Shown here one piece after another: positions 14,023-21,358 of a stretch of DNA of 21,358 bases. The stretch lies in NCBI GenBank assembly GCA_964599885.1, contig CAZRHH010000054.1, positions 1 to 21,358 of the forward strand, read 5' to 3'. A program made the translations under genes and the position numbers. Each line of letters starts with the position of its first letter. Positions within the stretch are counted from its first letter, which is position 1. The notes beneath the pieces were generated by a model, which saw only the letters and a program-made list of their open reading frames with translations, did no database searches and was not told where the DNA came from. The stretch is from CAZRHH01 sp964599885. Its GTDB lineage: Bacteria > Chloroflexota > Dehalococcoidia > DSTF01 > JACRBR01.

Positions 14023-15066
14023 CTAGGCGACGCTGACGGCTTCGCGCTCCATGCGCTTGCCAACCGCGTGCGCCACGTTGCCGACGTGCTCCATGACGCT
14101 CTCGAACGCATCGAACGTCAACGACTGTGCGCCGTCCGAGAGCGCGCGCTCAGGATGCGGGTGTACTTCCAGGATCAGGCCGTCCGCGCCGGCTGCCACC
14201 ATGCCGAGGCAGACCGGCTCGACGAGCTTCATCTTGCCGGTGCCGTGGCTCGGGTCGGCGACGATCGGCAGATGACTCAGCTCCTTCACGAGCGGGATGG
14301 CGTTGATGTCCATCGTGTTGCGCGTCGCCGTCTCGAACGTCCGAATGCCGCGCTCGCAGAGGATGATGTTGCGATTGCCCTTGTTGAGGATGTACTCCGC
14401 AGCCAGCAGCCAGTCTTGCACGGTCGATGACATGCCACGTTTGAGCAGCACCGGCTTGCCGGTCTTCGCCACTTCCTCGAGCAGGAAGAAATTCTGTGCG
14501 TTGCGCGTGCCGATCTGCAGAATGTCTGCGTATTTCGCGACGACGGCGACCTGGCGTTCCGACATCACTTCCGTGATCACCGGCAGTCCCGTCTCCTCCC
14601 GCGCCTGGGCGAGCAGCTTGAGGCCGTCCTCCTCCATGCCGCGGAAGCCGTACGGAGACGTGCGCGGCTTGAACGCGCCGCCCCGCAGTACCGACGCGCC
14701 GCGCTGCTTGACCGCGCGCGCCGTCGTCATCAGCTGGTCTTCGCTTTCGATGGCGCACGGACCGGCCATCACGGTCACCGTGCCCTGACCGATCTTCACG
14801 CCGTTCACGTCGATCACCGTGTCGTCGGGGTTGAACTCGCGGCTCGAAAGCTTGTACGGCGAGCTGATCGCGACGGTCGCCTCGACGCCCTCCATCGTCT
14901 CGAGGTCGTCCGCCAGCTCCGTATGCAGCCGGTCGAGCCCAACGACGCCGATCACCGTGCGTTCTACGCCGACGATCGGATGGCCGTCGAGGCCAACTTC
15001 CTTGATGCGTGCCATTACGTCCTCAACCTGCTCGGGCGTGTGGCCCGGTTTCATAATCACCATCAT
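14023..15066 (-). CDS. aroF: 3-deoxy-7-phosphoheptulonate synthase (DAHP synthase, type I beta)
   Basis: A 347-residue enzyme for the first step of the shikimate pathway: phosphoenolpyruvate plus erythrose 4-phosphate to DAHP. A ferredoxin-like regulatory domain occupies about 1-70 (MVIMKPGHTPEQVEDVMARI), as in Thermotoga-type enzymes inhibited by aromatic amino acids, followed by the TIM barrel. Metal ligands are Cys104 (AGPCAIES), His274 (DPSHGTGK), Glu300 (ILEVHPHPE) and Asp311 (LSDGAQSL). Substrate-site segments LRGGAFKPRTSPYGF (127-141) and LLKRGMSST (207-215) are intact. ATG 15066 has GGAGG nine bases upstream; a hairpin (15084-15102) sits just before that site. The gene follows aroH and trpA in the same direction. 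Confidence 0.96.
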   Translation of the reverse strand: MMVIMKPGHTPEQVEDVMARIKEVGLDGHPIVGVERTVIGVVGLDRLHTELADDLETMEGVEATVAISSPYKLSSREFNPDDTVIDVNGVKIGQGTVTVMAGPCAIESEDQLMTTARAVKQRGASVLRGGAFKPRTSPYGFRGMEEDGLKLLAQAREETGLPVITEVMSERQVAVVAKYADILQIGTRNAQNFFLLEEVAKTGKPVLLKRGMSSTVQDWLLAAEYILNKGNRNIILCERGIRTFETATRNTMDINAIPLVKELSHLPIVADPSHGTGKMKLVEPVCLGMVAAGADGLILEVHPHPERALSDGAQSLTFDAFESVMEHVGNVAHAVGKRMEREAVSVA

Positions 15067-15083
15067 GAGGTCCGTCCTCCTTT

Positions 15084-15102
15084 GCCCGCAACGTGTGCGG
15101 GC
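15084..15102 (-). promoter_or_regulatory. hairpin abutting the DAHP synthase ribosome-binding site
   Basis: GCCCGC and GCGGGC form a 6-bp stem with a seven-base loop ending immediately before the AAAGGAGG of the DAHP synthase gene. It could tune initiation or mark a processed 5' end. No direct evidence for regulation. Confidence 0.3.
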
Positions 15103-15178
15103 GCGCTTGTCAACTTTGGCGTCACTGAATCGCTAATTCTTCGTCGCGACTGGCCGGTCGTCGATGGCTTCGTTCCAT

Positions 15179-15199
15179 CCTCCAACCTCCAGCCTCCAG
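15179..15199. repeat. CCTCCAG heptamer tandem repeat
   Basis: CCTCCAA, CCTCCAG and CCTCCAG in tandem in the gap between aroH and the DAHP synthase gene. A third sequence family with the same 7-base period as the CCCCAGT and CTGTTCT arrays. Confidence 0.6.
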
Positions 15200-15213
15200 T
15201 GTTCGTTCCGCAA

Positions 15214-15576
15214 TTACTCCAACAGATCGGGCCGTAGCGCGCGCGCTTCCCGTAAGTACACAAACGTCAGTTCGTCCGGCCGCATTGCCGTGTTGATGTG
15301 CATCGTTACCCGGATGCACATCGGCAGGCTGCCCGGCACGTCCATCTCCTGGAGACATTCCAGCGCGATGTGCGACCAGCCCATCTGGCGTGCGGCCACG
15401 GCCGGAAACTCCGCGTTGAGATCGTGTGTCGTCGAGAAGAAGACGCTTGCGATATCGTCGCGCTGGACATCGTTGACGGAGAGGATGGCGTCGAGGAGTT
15501 CGCTTGCCGCTTCGAGGATCGCTTCTTTGGTGTTGGCCGACGCTGTCGTCGCACCGCGGATCCCTCGCAGCTTCAT
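15214..15576 (-). CDS. aroH: chorismate mutase, AroH type
   Basis: A 120-residue monofunctional chorismate mutase of the Bacillus AroH fold, converting chorismate to prephenate for phenylalanine and tyrosine. The family landmarks are clear: KLRGIRGATT at the start (Arg7-equivalent), ECLQEMDV (Cys and Glu of the active site), MCIRVTMHIN (the Arg90-equivalent) and FVYLREARALRPDL at the end. A longer frame to 15672 exists, but the ATG at 15576 gives the exact family N-terminus and has GGAG nine bases upstream. It lies between trpA and the DAHP synthase gene, all on the minus strand. Confidence 0.95.
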   Translation of the reverse strand: MKLRGIRGATTASANTKEAILEAASELLDAILSVNDVQRDDIASVFFSTTHDLNAEFPAVAARQMGWSHIALECLQEMDVPGSLPMCIRVTMHINTAMRPDELTFVYLREARALRPDLLE

Positions 15577-15636
15577 CGCCTCGTGCGTGCTCCGTGCCTC
15601 GTCTGCTCCCACATCCGTCCCGCCGGGGGCGTTACG

Positions 15637-15652
15637 GGCGTCCAAAGACGCC
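15637..15652. other. small stem-loop between trpA and aroH
   Basis: GGCGTC and GACGCC with a four-base loop, in the 131-base trpA-aroH gap. It has no U-run; possibly a transcript-processing or stability element. Function not known. Confidence 0.3.
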
Positions 15653-15707
15653 GGCCGCGAGGACATACGCACAGCCGGCAGAGGTCCGGGTGGAACCTTC
15701 GCTGGCT

Positions 15708-16511
15708 CTACGCGCTGGCCTCTGCACGGCCGGTGAGCACCTCAACATACGCACGTACTCGCTCCACTCGTTCTTCACGAGACGATGACTCCACTACTTC
15801 GACCAGCGCCGCGCCGACAATCGCCGCGTCCGCCAGCCCCGCGAGCGCTTCGACGTGCGCCCGCGTCGATATCCCGAACCCGACGGCGAGCGGCAGATCG
15901 GTGCTGCCGCGCAACCGCTGCAGAAACGCCGGCAACTCATCCGACAACTGCGCCCGCGCGCCGGTCGTGCCGACGACGCCTACGCAGTAGATGAACCCGC
16001 CGGCCCGCTGCGTCACCTCTGCTACCCGGCTCTCGTCCGATGTGGGCGCGAGCAGGTAAATGAGGTCGAGTCCGCGTTCCCGGCACGTTGCCAGCGTTGC
16101 GTCCGACTCCTCCGGCGGCAGATCGACGATGATCAGCCCGTCGGCGCCGGCGTGCGCTGCGTCCGAGATGAAACGATCCTCGCCCTGGGCGAGGAAGGTG
16201 TTGCAGTATCCCATAAGGATCAGCGGCACGGCAACCCCCGCTTTACGTAAGCGGCGTACCGCTTCGAGGGCGTCTGCGGGCTTCGTGCCGCCAGCGAGGG
16301 CCGCCGTGGAGGCGCGCTGGATCGTCGGCCCGTCGGCCAGTGGGTCGCTGAAAGGGATGCCCAGTTCGATCGCGTCGGCGCCGCCATCGACCATCGCCCT
16401 CACGACGTCGATGCTGCTCTCGAAGTCGGGGAAGCCGACGGTGGCAAACGGCATGAAGGCGATGCGCCCGTCCGCCTTAGCCCGCGCGAACATCTCGCTC
16501 AGCCTGCTCAT
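15708..16511 (-). CDS. trpA: tryptophan synthase alpha chain
   Basis: A 267-residue TIM-barrel subunit that cleaves indole-3-glycerol phosphate to indole and glyceraldehyde 3-phosphate, working with TrpB. The catalytic pair is in place: Glu49 and Asp60 in ELGIPFSDPLADGP (49-62), at the same numbers as in the enteric enzyme. Other family segments are LILMGYCNTFLAQG, DGLIIVDLPPEES, LIYLLAPTSDESR, GFIYCVGVVGTTGAR and LAVGFGISTRAHV. The ATG at 16511 overlaps the stop of the CPBP gene as ATGA, so its translation is probably coupled to that gene rather than to trpB, which is not in the window. Confidence 0.97.
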   Translation of the reverse strand: MSRLSEMFARAKADGRIAFMPFATVGFPDFESSIDVVRAMVDGGADAIELGIPFSDPLADGPTIQRASTAALAGGTKPADALEAVRRLRKAGVAVPLILMGYCNTFLAQGEDRFISDAAHAGADGLIIVDLPPEESDATLATCRERGLDLIYLLAPTSDESRVAEVTQRAGGFIYCVGVVGTTGARAQLSDELPAFLQRLRGSTDLPLAVGFGISTRAHVEALAGLADAAIVGAALVEVVESSSREERVERVRAYVEVLTGRAEASA

Positions 16512-17269
16512 TCGGGATCACAGGTCGCGAGGTTCGAGACCGCGAGAATGTTGAACGCGAGGTGTGCGAGCATCGTCGACAGGATATTCCCCGACCGGAA
16601 GTAGGCGTAGGCGAAGACGAGCCCAATCGCAAAGATGGGAATCAGTGGCTTGTAGCTGCTGGTTCCGTGCGGCAACGCGAACAGCACGCCGCTGCCGACG
16701 ATCCCGATTGCGGCCCCCCAGGAGCGTGACAATCCGGGAGCGATGAAGCCACGAAAGAACAACTCCTCGCAGATCGGAGCAAAGGCGATCGCAGCAAACC
16801 CAGCGAGGATCAGCAAGCGGTCGTTGTCAAGAATCTGTCGCGGGATCTGATCATCGCATTCGCTCTTGAGGAAATCCAGGTCGAAAACGCTAACCAGGCC
16901 GATATACGCGGCGCCGAGTGCGACAGCGCCAACGAGCGCCGCCACCGCCCACCCGAACGTTGCCCACGTCGGCATGTGGACGCCCAGGCGCTCCCAACCA
17001 CCACCGTATTTTCCAAATGTGAGCGCACCAGCCGTTGCGGCGATCGCCGTTTGCGAGAACATTCCAATGACGAGGAAGGCGGCGAGTTCCCCATCTGACT
17101 CGCGGCCAAAGGCGACAGTAAACGGGATGATGATGATGATAGGCACGATGATGAAGAAGGCAAGAAAGCCGCCTATGCCGAGCAGCACATCCTTCGGGCC
17201 CCAGGGAATGCGGTGCCCGCCGAAGTCGTGGCCGTTCGGCGGACGCTGCTGCTCTTCGGCGGTCTCCAT
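16508..17269 (-). CDS. CPBP-family intramembrane glutamic endopeptidase
   Basis: A 253-residue polytopic protein of the CPBP (Abi, Rce1-like) family. Hydrophobic segments are at about 29-54, 62-83, 103-128, 151-166, 183-199, 208-223 and 228-244. The signature motifs are all present: EELFFRGF (Glu168, Glu169, Arg173), FALPH (Phe197, His201) and HLAFN (His236, Asn240). Bacterial members are thought to cut membrane-bound substrates; a role in bacteriocin self-immunity is known for some, and most have no assigned substrate. Its stop overlaps trpA (ATGA), an unusual pairing. It diverges from the sensor kinase gene. ATG 17269 lacks a strong ribosome-binding site. Confidence 0.9.
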   Translation of the reverse strand: METAEEQQRPPNGHDFGGHRIPWGPKDVLLGIGGFLAFFIIVPIIIIIPFTVAFGRESDGELAAFLVIGMFSQTAIAATAGALTFGKYGGGWERLGVHMPTWATFGWAVAALVGAVALGAAYIGLVSVFDLDFLKSECDDQIPRQILDNDRLLILAGFAAIAFAPICEELFFRGFIAPGLSRSWGAAIGIVGSGVLFALPHGTSSYKPLIPIFAIGLVFAYAYFRSGNILSTMLAHLAFNILAVSNLATCDPE

Positions 17270-17345
17270 CGTCGCCAGTATCGCGCAGGTGGCGCGAAGC
17301 CGGAAGCGTTCGTCGGTAACGACGCGGCGGGCAGATGCGCGCGGT

Positions 17346-17371
17346 TGACAGGGAAACGATGGCGTCTGTCA
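17346..17371. promoter_or_regulatory. TGACAG-N14-CTGTCA inverted repeat in the CPBP/kinase divergent region
   Basis: Two 6-base half-sites separated by 14 bases in the 207-base gap between two divergent genes; a third TGACAG is at 17445-17450. It could be an operator. A TTGACA at 17345-17350 overlaps the left half-site but has no clear -10 at 16-18 bases. Confidence 0.3.
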
Positions 17372-17426
17372 CGATTCTGCAATCTGAAGCGGGCTGAGGG
17401 CGAGCGATGAGCGAGATACGCACCGC

Positions 17427-17432
17427 TAGAAT
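17427..17432 (+). promoter_or_regulatory. probable -10 element of the sensor kinase gene
   Basis: TAGAAT, within the CTAGAATTG string also found before the DUF2325-like gene. If it is used, transcription starts near 17439, which rules out the in-frame TTG at 17432 and favours the TTG at 17477. No matching -35. Confidence 0.35.
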
Positions 17433-17476
17433 TGCCTGCAATTCGTGACAGCCCGACGCTGTGGAGTGCGACATTC

Positions 17477-20400
17477 TTGCTTGATCTGAACCAGCCTGGC
17501 GCACAAGGACGGGCGCTATCGCTCGCGAACGAACACCTGAGCGCCATCGTGGCCGCCTCGCCGCTGGCCATGATCAGCACCGACTTCGAGCGGAACGTCG
17601 TGTTCTGGAACGCAGCCGCGGAACGGCTGTTCGGCTGGAACGCTGAGGAAGTGATCGGAAAGCGGCTGCCGTTCGTGCCGGCGGATCGCGAGGAAGAATC
17701 GCGCGACTTCGCCCGGCGCGTGCAGCAGGGTGAACGGCTGCAGGACATCGATACCGTCCGGCTCCACCGCAACGGCACGCCGATCGAGGTCAGCATTTCC
17801 CTCGCACCGGTGCTCGGTCCGGATGGGTTGCCGTCCGGCACCGTCGGCATTCTGGAAGAGGTCGGGGCGCGCTGGCAGATCGCCGCGGCTTTGGCAACGA
17901 GCGAGACGCGGCTGCGTTCGCTTGCCAACTCGATGGCCGCGATCGTCTGCACTGCGTCGCGCGCCGATGGCGTGCTGGACTACTTCAACGACCGCTTCTA
18001 CGAATACACCGGGATGACGCCCGAGACGCGGCCGCCGCTGCCCTTCAGCGTCGCCATTCATCCCGACGATTACCCGCGCGCTGCCGCGGAATGGCGGCAG
18101 GCCGTGCGCGACGGCGTGCCAATAGAGAGCGAGTGCCGGTTGCGACGCGCCGATTGGCAGTATCGCTGGCAACTCGTCCGTGCGACGCCGGCGCAGGGGG
18201 CATCGCACGGCGCGGTGGCGTGGGTGTTGACGATCATCGACATCCATGAACTACGACAGACGCAGGAAGCGGTTTCAGCGAGTGAAGCGAGATGGCGCAT
18301 CCTCACCGACGCGATGCCCGCGATCATTTGCGGCGCCGCGCCGGACGGCACGGCCGATCACTTCAACGAGCGCTGGTTCGAGTACACGGGACTCTCGCCC
18401 GCTGAGATGCACGACAGTCTCGTGCCGGGTGTATTCCACCCGGACGAACGCGAGGCCGTGGTCGCCGCCTGGCATCGCGCGCTGACGACGGGCGAGCCCT
18501 ACGACCTGGAATACCGCCTGAAGCGCGCCGACGGCGTGTATCGCTGGCACCTCTCGCAGGTAGTGCCGGTGCGCGGCGCGGATGGCGTGGTGACGCGCTG
18601 GATCAGCACCGCCGTCGATATCGACGATCGCAAGCGCGCCGAAGAGGCGGTGGCCACAAGCGAGCAGCGGTGGCGCGGCTTGATGCAGTCGGTGCCGGCG
18701 CTGATCGCGACGACGGATGCGGAGGGCGCCGTCGATTTCCACAACGAACGGTGGACGGAGTTCACGGGGCTGGCGTCCGCCGCGTTGCGCGAGCGCTGGA
18801 GCACGATCGTCCACGCCGATGACCTGCCGGCGCTCACCGCCAACTGGCAAACCGCCATCGTCAGCCGGCGAGCCATGACGAACGAGTACCGCATCCTCCG
18901 CCGCGACGGTACGTGGCTCTGGCACCGTTCGACCACGACGCCTGTGACGGCCGCCGATGGTTCGGTGCAGTTGTGGATCGACGTGTGCATCGACATCGAC
19001 GACCAGAAGCAGGCGGCGGACGAGTTGCGCGCGAGCGAGCAGCGATGGCGCACGATCGCCGACACGATGCCGGCGCTCGTCGCGATCGGCGGCACGGACG
19101 GTGGTCTCGGCTTCTTCAATCAGCGGTTCACGGAGTACACAGGCGTATCGCACGAGGACCTGGCAGGCGACGGCTGGCTCGGCGTCGTGCATCCGGATGA
19201 CGTTCAGCCGGGTATCGACCGTTGGGAGCAGACACGTGCGCTTGGCGTACCAGTCCAGTTCGAGCAGCGATTTCGCCGCGTCGATGGTGAGTACCGGACA
19301 CATCTCTGCATCGGGCAACCTGTGCGCGGCTCCGATGGCGAGATCGCCTTCTGGATCGGCGTCAACGTCGATATCGAAGACCGCAAGCGCGAGGAGTTGA
19401 AGCGTGACGCGAGCGACGAACGCTTCCGCCTGGCGTCCGTCGCCGCGCGCCTCGGCACATGGGAATGGGACGGCGCCGACGCGCAGGAATGGTCGGAAAG
19501 CCTCGAAGAGATCTATGGGTTCGCGCCGGGCGGCTACCCTGGCACGACGGCGGCGTTTCTCGACCGCGTGCATCCGGACGATCGTGAGCGCGTGCAATCG
19601 GTGATCGCCGAGGCGGCGGCGCAGGGCACGGAGCTAGACCTTGAGCACCGCATCGTCCGCCCGGACGGAAGCGTGCGTTGGCTCAACTGCCGCGGCCGTC
19701 AGTTCCGCGATGCGTCGGGCTGGCGCGTATACATGATGGGCATCGCGATCGACATTACCGAGCGCAAGCACGCCGACATCAAGTTGCAGGAAGCGGCGGA
19801 AGAACTGCGCCGTGCGAACGCCGCAAAGGATGAGTTCCTGGGACTCGTTTCACACGAGCTCCGCACGCCGATCACGACGATTTTCGGTAACGCGGAGATC
19901 CTCCAAAAGCACGGCGACCGCGTCGACGAGGCGAGCCGCCAGGTCGCGCTTGCCGACATCCGGAACGAGGCCGATCGCCTGCACCGGATCATCGATAACC
20001 TGCTCGTACTCGCCCGTCTCGAACGCGGACAGCAACTCGATCGCGAGCCGGTGCTCATCGACCGGATCGTCGAGCGCGTCGTGGCCGAGCAGCGCCGCCA
20101 GCACCCGGACCGCGCGATTCTCGTTGCGCCGGAAACGAAACTGGCGCCAGTGCTGGCGTCGCCGGGGTACGTGGAGCAGGTGATGCGCAACCTGCTCAGC
20201 AACGCGCAGAAGTACGGCGGTAGCGACAGCACGATTGAGGTGGCGGTCACGCGCGAGGGCGACCGCATCGTGACGCGCGTACTCGATCGCGGCGCCGGCA
20301 TTTCGCAGGACGATGCGGAGCGCATCTTCACGCCGTTCTTTCGCGCCGCGAGCACCGCCTTTCACGCGCAGGGCGTCGGCATCGGACTGGCGGTCTGCAA

Positions 20401-20509
20401 GCGCCTCATCGAAGCGCAGTCCGGGGAGATGTCGTACCGCCCGCGCGACGGTGGCGGCAGCGAGTTCGCGTTTTCACTTCCCATCGCCGCCGATACGATC
20501 GACGACTAG
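17477..20509 (+). CDS. soluble multi-PAS sensor histidine kinase
   Basis: About 1010 residues, with no membrane segment, so a cytoplasmic sensor. Six PAS domains come first (about 20-130, 147-257, 273-385, 397-507, 523-635 and 649-763), each closed by a PAC-like strand ending DIDDRKRAEE or ITERKHAD. HisKA follows (782-848, with His793 in SHELRTP), then HATPase_c (890-1003, with N box NLLSNAQKYGG, G1 DRGAGI, F box FTPFFRA and G2 GVGIGLAV). PAS2 to PAS5 resemble each other closely, suggesting internal duplication. Ligands are unknown; no cofactor-binding cysteine or histidine motif is obvious. No response regulator is adjacent. An earlier TTG at 17432 is possible, but GGAG (17462-17465) and a -10 box favour 17477. 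Confidence 0.93.
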   Translation: MLDLNQPGAQGRALSLANEHLSAIVAASPLAMISTDFERNVVFWNAAAERLFGWNAEEVIGKRLPFVPADREEESRDFARRVQQGERLQDIDTVRLHRNGTPIEVSISLAPVLGPDGLPSGTVGILEEVGARWQIAAALATSETRLRSLANSMAAIVCTASRADGVLDYFNDRFYEYTGMTPETRPPLPFSVAIHPDDYPRAAAEWRQAVRDGVPIESECRLRRADWQYRWQLVRATPAQGASHGAVAWVLTIIDIHELRQTQEAVSASEARWRILTDAMPAIICGAAPDGTADHFNERWFEYTGLSPAEMHDSLVPGVFHPDEREAVVAAWHRALTTGEPYDLEYRLKRADGVYRWHLSQVVPVRGADGVVTRWISTAVDIDDRKRAEEAVATSEQRWRGLMQSVPALIATTDAEGAVDFHNERWTEFTGLASAALRERWSTIVHADDLPALTANWQTAIVSRRAMTNEYRILRRDGTWLWHRSTTTPVTAADGSVQLWIDVCIDIDDQKQAADELRASEQRWRTIADTMPALVAIGGTDGGLGFFNQRFTEYTGVSHEDLAGDGWLGVVHPDDVQPGIDRWEQTRALGVPVQFEQRFRRVDGEYRTHLCIGQPVRGSDGEIAFWIGVNVDIEDRKREELKRDASDERFRLASVAARLGTWEWDGADAQEWSESLEEIYGFAPGGYPGTTAAFLDRVHPDDRERVQSVIAEAAAQGTELDLEHRIVRPDGSVRWLNCRGRQFRDASGWRVYMMGIAIDITERKHADIKLQEAAEELRRANAAKDEFLGLVSHELRTPITTIFGNAEILQKHGDRVDEASRQVALADIRNEADRLHRIIDNLLVLARLERGQQLDREPVLIDRIVERVVAEQRRQHPDRAILVAPETKLAPVLASPGYVEQVMRNLLSNAQKYGGSDSTIEVAVTREGDRIVTRVLDRGAGISQDDAERIFTPFFRAASTAFHAQGVGIGLAVCKRLIEAQSGEMSYRPRDGGGSEFAFSLPIAADTIDD

Positions 20510-20603
20510 CCCCCGGAGCGCATCCGCGCCTGTCCGCCTGCCGTATGATGATCAGTAGCACGCAAGGCGCCGCCGCCCGGCGGCTGCCGTGCGCGGAGGC
20601 GGT

Positions 20604-21242
20604 ATGACGCGGCTCCTCCTGAAGCTTCCCTGGTTCGTGTCAGCGCCGGCGATCGTCGCGCTGGCAGCGGCGCTCGCGATCGGCGCCAATCTCACGCTGG
20701 GCGACTATTTCGAGCGCGCGTTTCTCGACGAAACGAGCCCGCTGGCCGGCATTGAAGGGACGGGTGACGGCGAGCCGGGCGCCCCAGTGATCAGTCATTC
20801 CGACATGAGCACGCCGATTGGACTCGCGAGTCCGACAGCGTTCTTCCCGAACGGCACGCCCACGCCCGAGACCGGGGACCCGTCGCCCCTCGATCCGGCG
20901 CCGGGGGTGCTGGCGCAGGGCGAATTCCGTGACGGCGCGCCCGGCCACAACGGCGCCGGCGTCGCGAAGATCATCCGCGCGCCCGACGGTTCGCTTGTGC
21001 TGCGGTTTGAAGACTTCTCCGTCACCAACGGGCCCGATCTCTTCGTCATCTTGCTCGACAACGTCGATGGCGACTACGGCGCCGCGACGGGACGCCTCGA
21101 CCTCGGCGGACTGCGCGCGACCGACGGCAATATCAACTACGACATCCCGGCCGGCACCGATGTCTCGCAGTATCGCAGCGCGCTGATCTGGTGCCGCGCA
21201 TTCAGCATCCAATTCGCGTTCGCGCCGCTGGAGCGGACGTGA
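20604..21242 (+). CDS. membrane-anchored DM13-domain protein
   Basis: A 212-residue protein with an N-terminal hydrophobic anchor (about 10-31), a Pro/Thr/Ser-rich spacer (44-104) and a C-terminal DM13 domain (105-207). The DM13 pattern is clear: GEFRDGAPGHNGAGVAKI, SLVLRFEDFSVTNGPDLFV, then YRSALIWCRAFSIQFAFAPL with the conserved Cys197. DM13 domains are proposed electron-transfer or heme/redox modules through that cysteine; this is not proven biochemically for bacteria. ATG 20604 has GGAGG four bases upstream; a GTG at 20589 is the longer option. Its stop overlaps the next gene's GTG start, indicating an operon with it. Confidence 0.85.
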   Translation: MTRLLLKLPWFVSAPAIVALAAALAIGANLTLGDYFERAFLDETSPLAGIEGTGDGEPGAPVISHSDMSTPIGLASPTAFFPNGTPTPETGDPSPLDPAPGVLAQGEFRDGAPGHNGAGVAKIIRAPDGSLVLRFEDFSVTNGPDLFVILLDNVDGDYGAATGRLDLGGLRATDGNINYDIPAGTDVSQYRSALIWCRAFSIQFAFAPLERT

Positions 21243-21358
21243 ACGACGCACACGCGACCGAACAGTCCGGCAACCCGCTCGAACGCGCGGCGCTGGCGCT
21301 GCCGCCTGCGACGGGCATGGCGCTCTCGGTCGGCGGGCGCGTCGCGGGCGCGATGTTT
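21239..21358 (+). CDS. N-terminus of an unidentified protein, cut by window edge
   Basis: A GTG at 21239 overlaps the DM13 stop (GTGA), has GGAG five bases upstream (21230-21233) and is followed by 40 open codons to the window end. The visible start is MNDAHATEQSGNPLERAALA followed by a Gly/Ala-rich stretch (SVGGRVAGAMF). This is too short to name a family; a membrane or cytoplasmic enzyme are both possible. Confidence 0.6.
   Translation, partial: MNDAHATEQSGNPLERAALALPPATGMALSVGGRVAGAMF

Noticed and set aside
15108..15113. TTGACA on the minus strand before the DAHP synthase gene
   Set aside because: No -10 hexamer at 16-18 bases; the corresponding position falls in the GCCCGC hairpin.
15680..15705. 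GGGTGGAACC on the plus strand, similar to a T-box core
   Set aside because: The trp/aro genes are on the other strand, the CGCG that should follow is absent, and no aminoacyl or amino-acid gene lies downstream on the plus strand.
18275..19597. 440-codon minus-strand frame inside the kinase gene
   Set aside because: Arg/His-rich antisense shadow of the PAS domains; typical of long antisense frames in GC-rich genes.

Overview
This is a GC-rich bacterial chromosome segment made almost entirely of ordinary single-copy genes, packed densely in both orientations. No plasmid, phage, transposon, CRISPR or rRNA/tRNA gene is visible. The gene mix is an F420-type luciferase-like oxidoreductase, an AMP-dependent acyl-CoA ligase, a LysM/M23 peptidase, a CAP-domain lipoprotein, a cupredoxin and a DM13 protein. 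With GTG/TTG starts and intergenic heptamer tandem repeats, it resembles an environmental Chloroflexota (Dehalococcoidia-like) genome. That placement is inferred from gene content, not from a phylogenetic marker.

Layout. Positions 1-3311 (minus strand) hold an alpha/beta hydrolase cut by the window edge, a toxin-antitoxin pair (HTH_17 antitoxin then PIN toxin) preceded by a phased decamer repeat, and an acyl-CoA ligase. Positions 3405-7025 (minus) hold a frameshifted hypothetical protein, a metallo-beta-lactamase-fold protein that has lost several metal ligands, an LLM-class oxidoreductase, a GNAT acetyltransferase and a PAP2-type membrane phosphatase. Positions 7115-8416 (minus) hold a LysM-LysM-M23 cell-wall endopeptidase whose N-terminus seems to begin at a non-canonical ATC codon. 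Diverging from it, obg and nadD (8701-10547, plus) overlap by the GTGA arrangement.

Positions 10725-11414 (minus) encode a DUF2325-like protein. It diverges from an alpha/beta hydrolase (11551-12339, plus) across a region filled by a CCCCAGT repeat. A roughly 350-base leader without a convincing gene precedes a CAP-domain lipoprotein (12695-13204), and then comes a secreted cupredoxin (13370-13930). A strong bidirectional hairpin separates these from an aromatic amino acid cluster on the minus strand (17269-14023): CPBP protease, trpA, aroH-type chorismate mutase and DAHP synthase. The CPBP gene is translationally coupled to trpA. Positions 17477-20509 (plus) encode a soluble six-PAS histidine kinase. 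A membrane-anchored DM13 protein and the first 40 codons of a further gene follow.

Functionally, the window combines aromatic amino acid synthesis, ribosome assembly and NAD synthesis (obg-nadD), cell-envelope remodelling (M23, CAP, PAP2) and redox or signal proteins. The points most worth a second look are the phased repeat at the toxin-antitoxin promoter, the ATC start candidate, the frameshifted gene, the degenerate MBL protein and the repeated use of different 7-bp tandem repeats in intergenic gaps.
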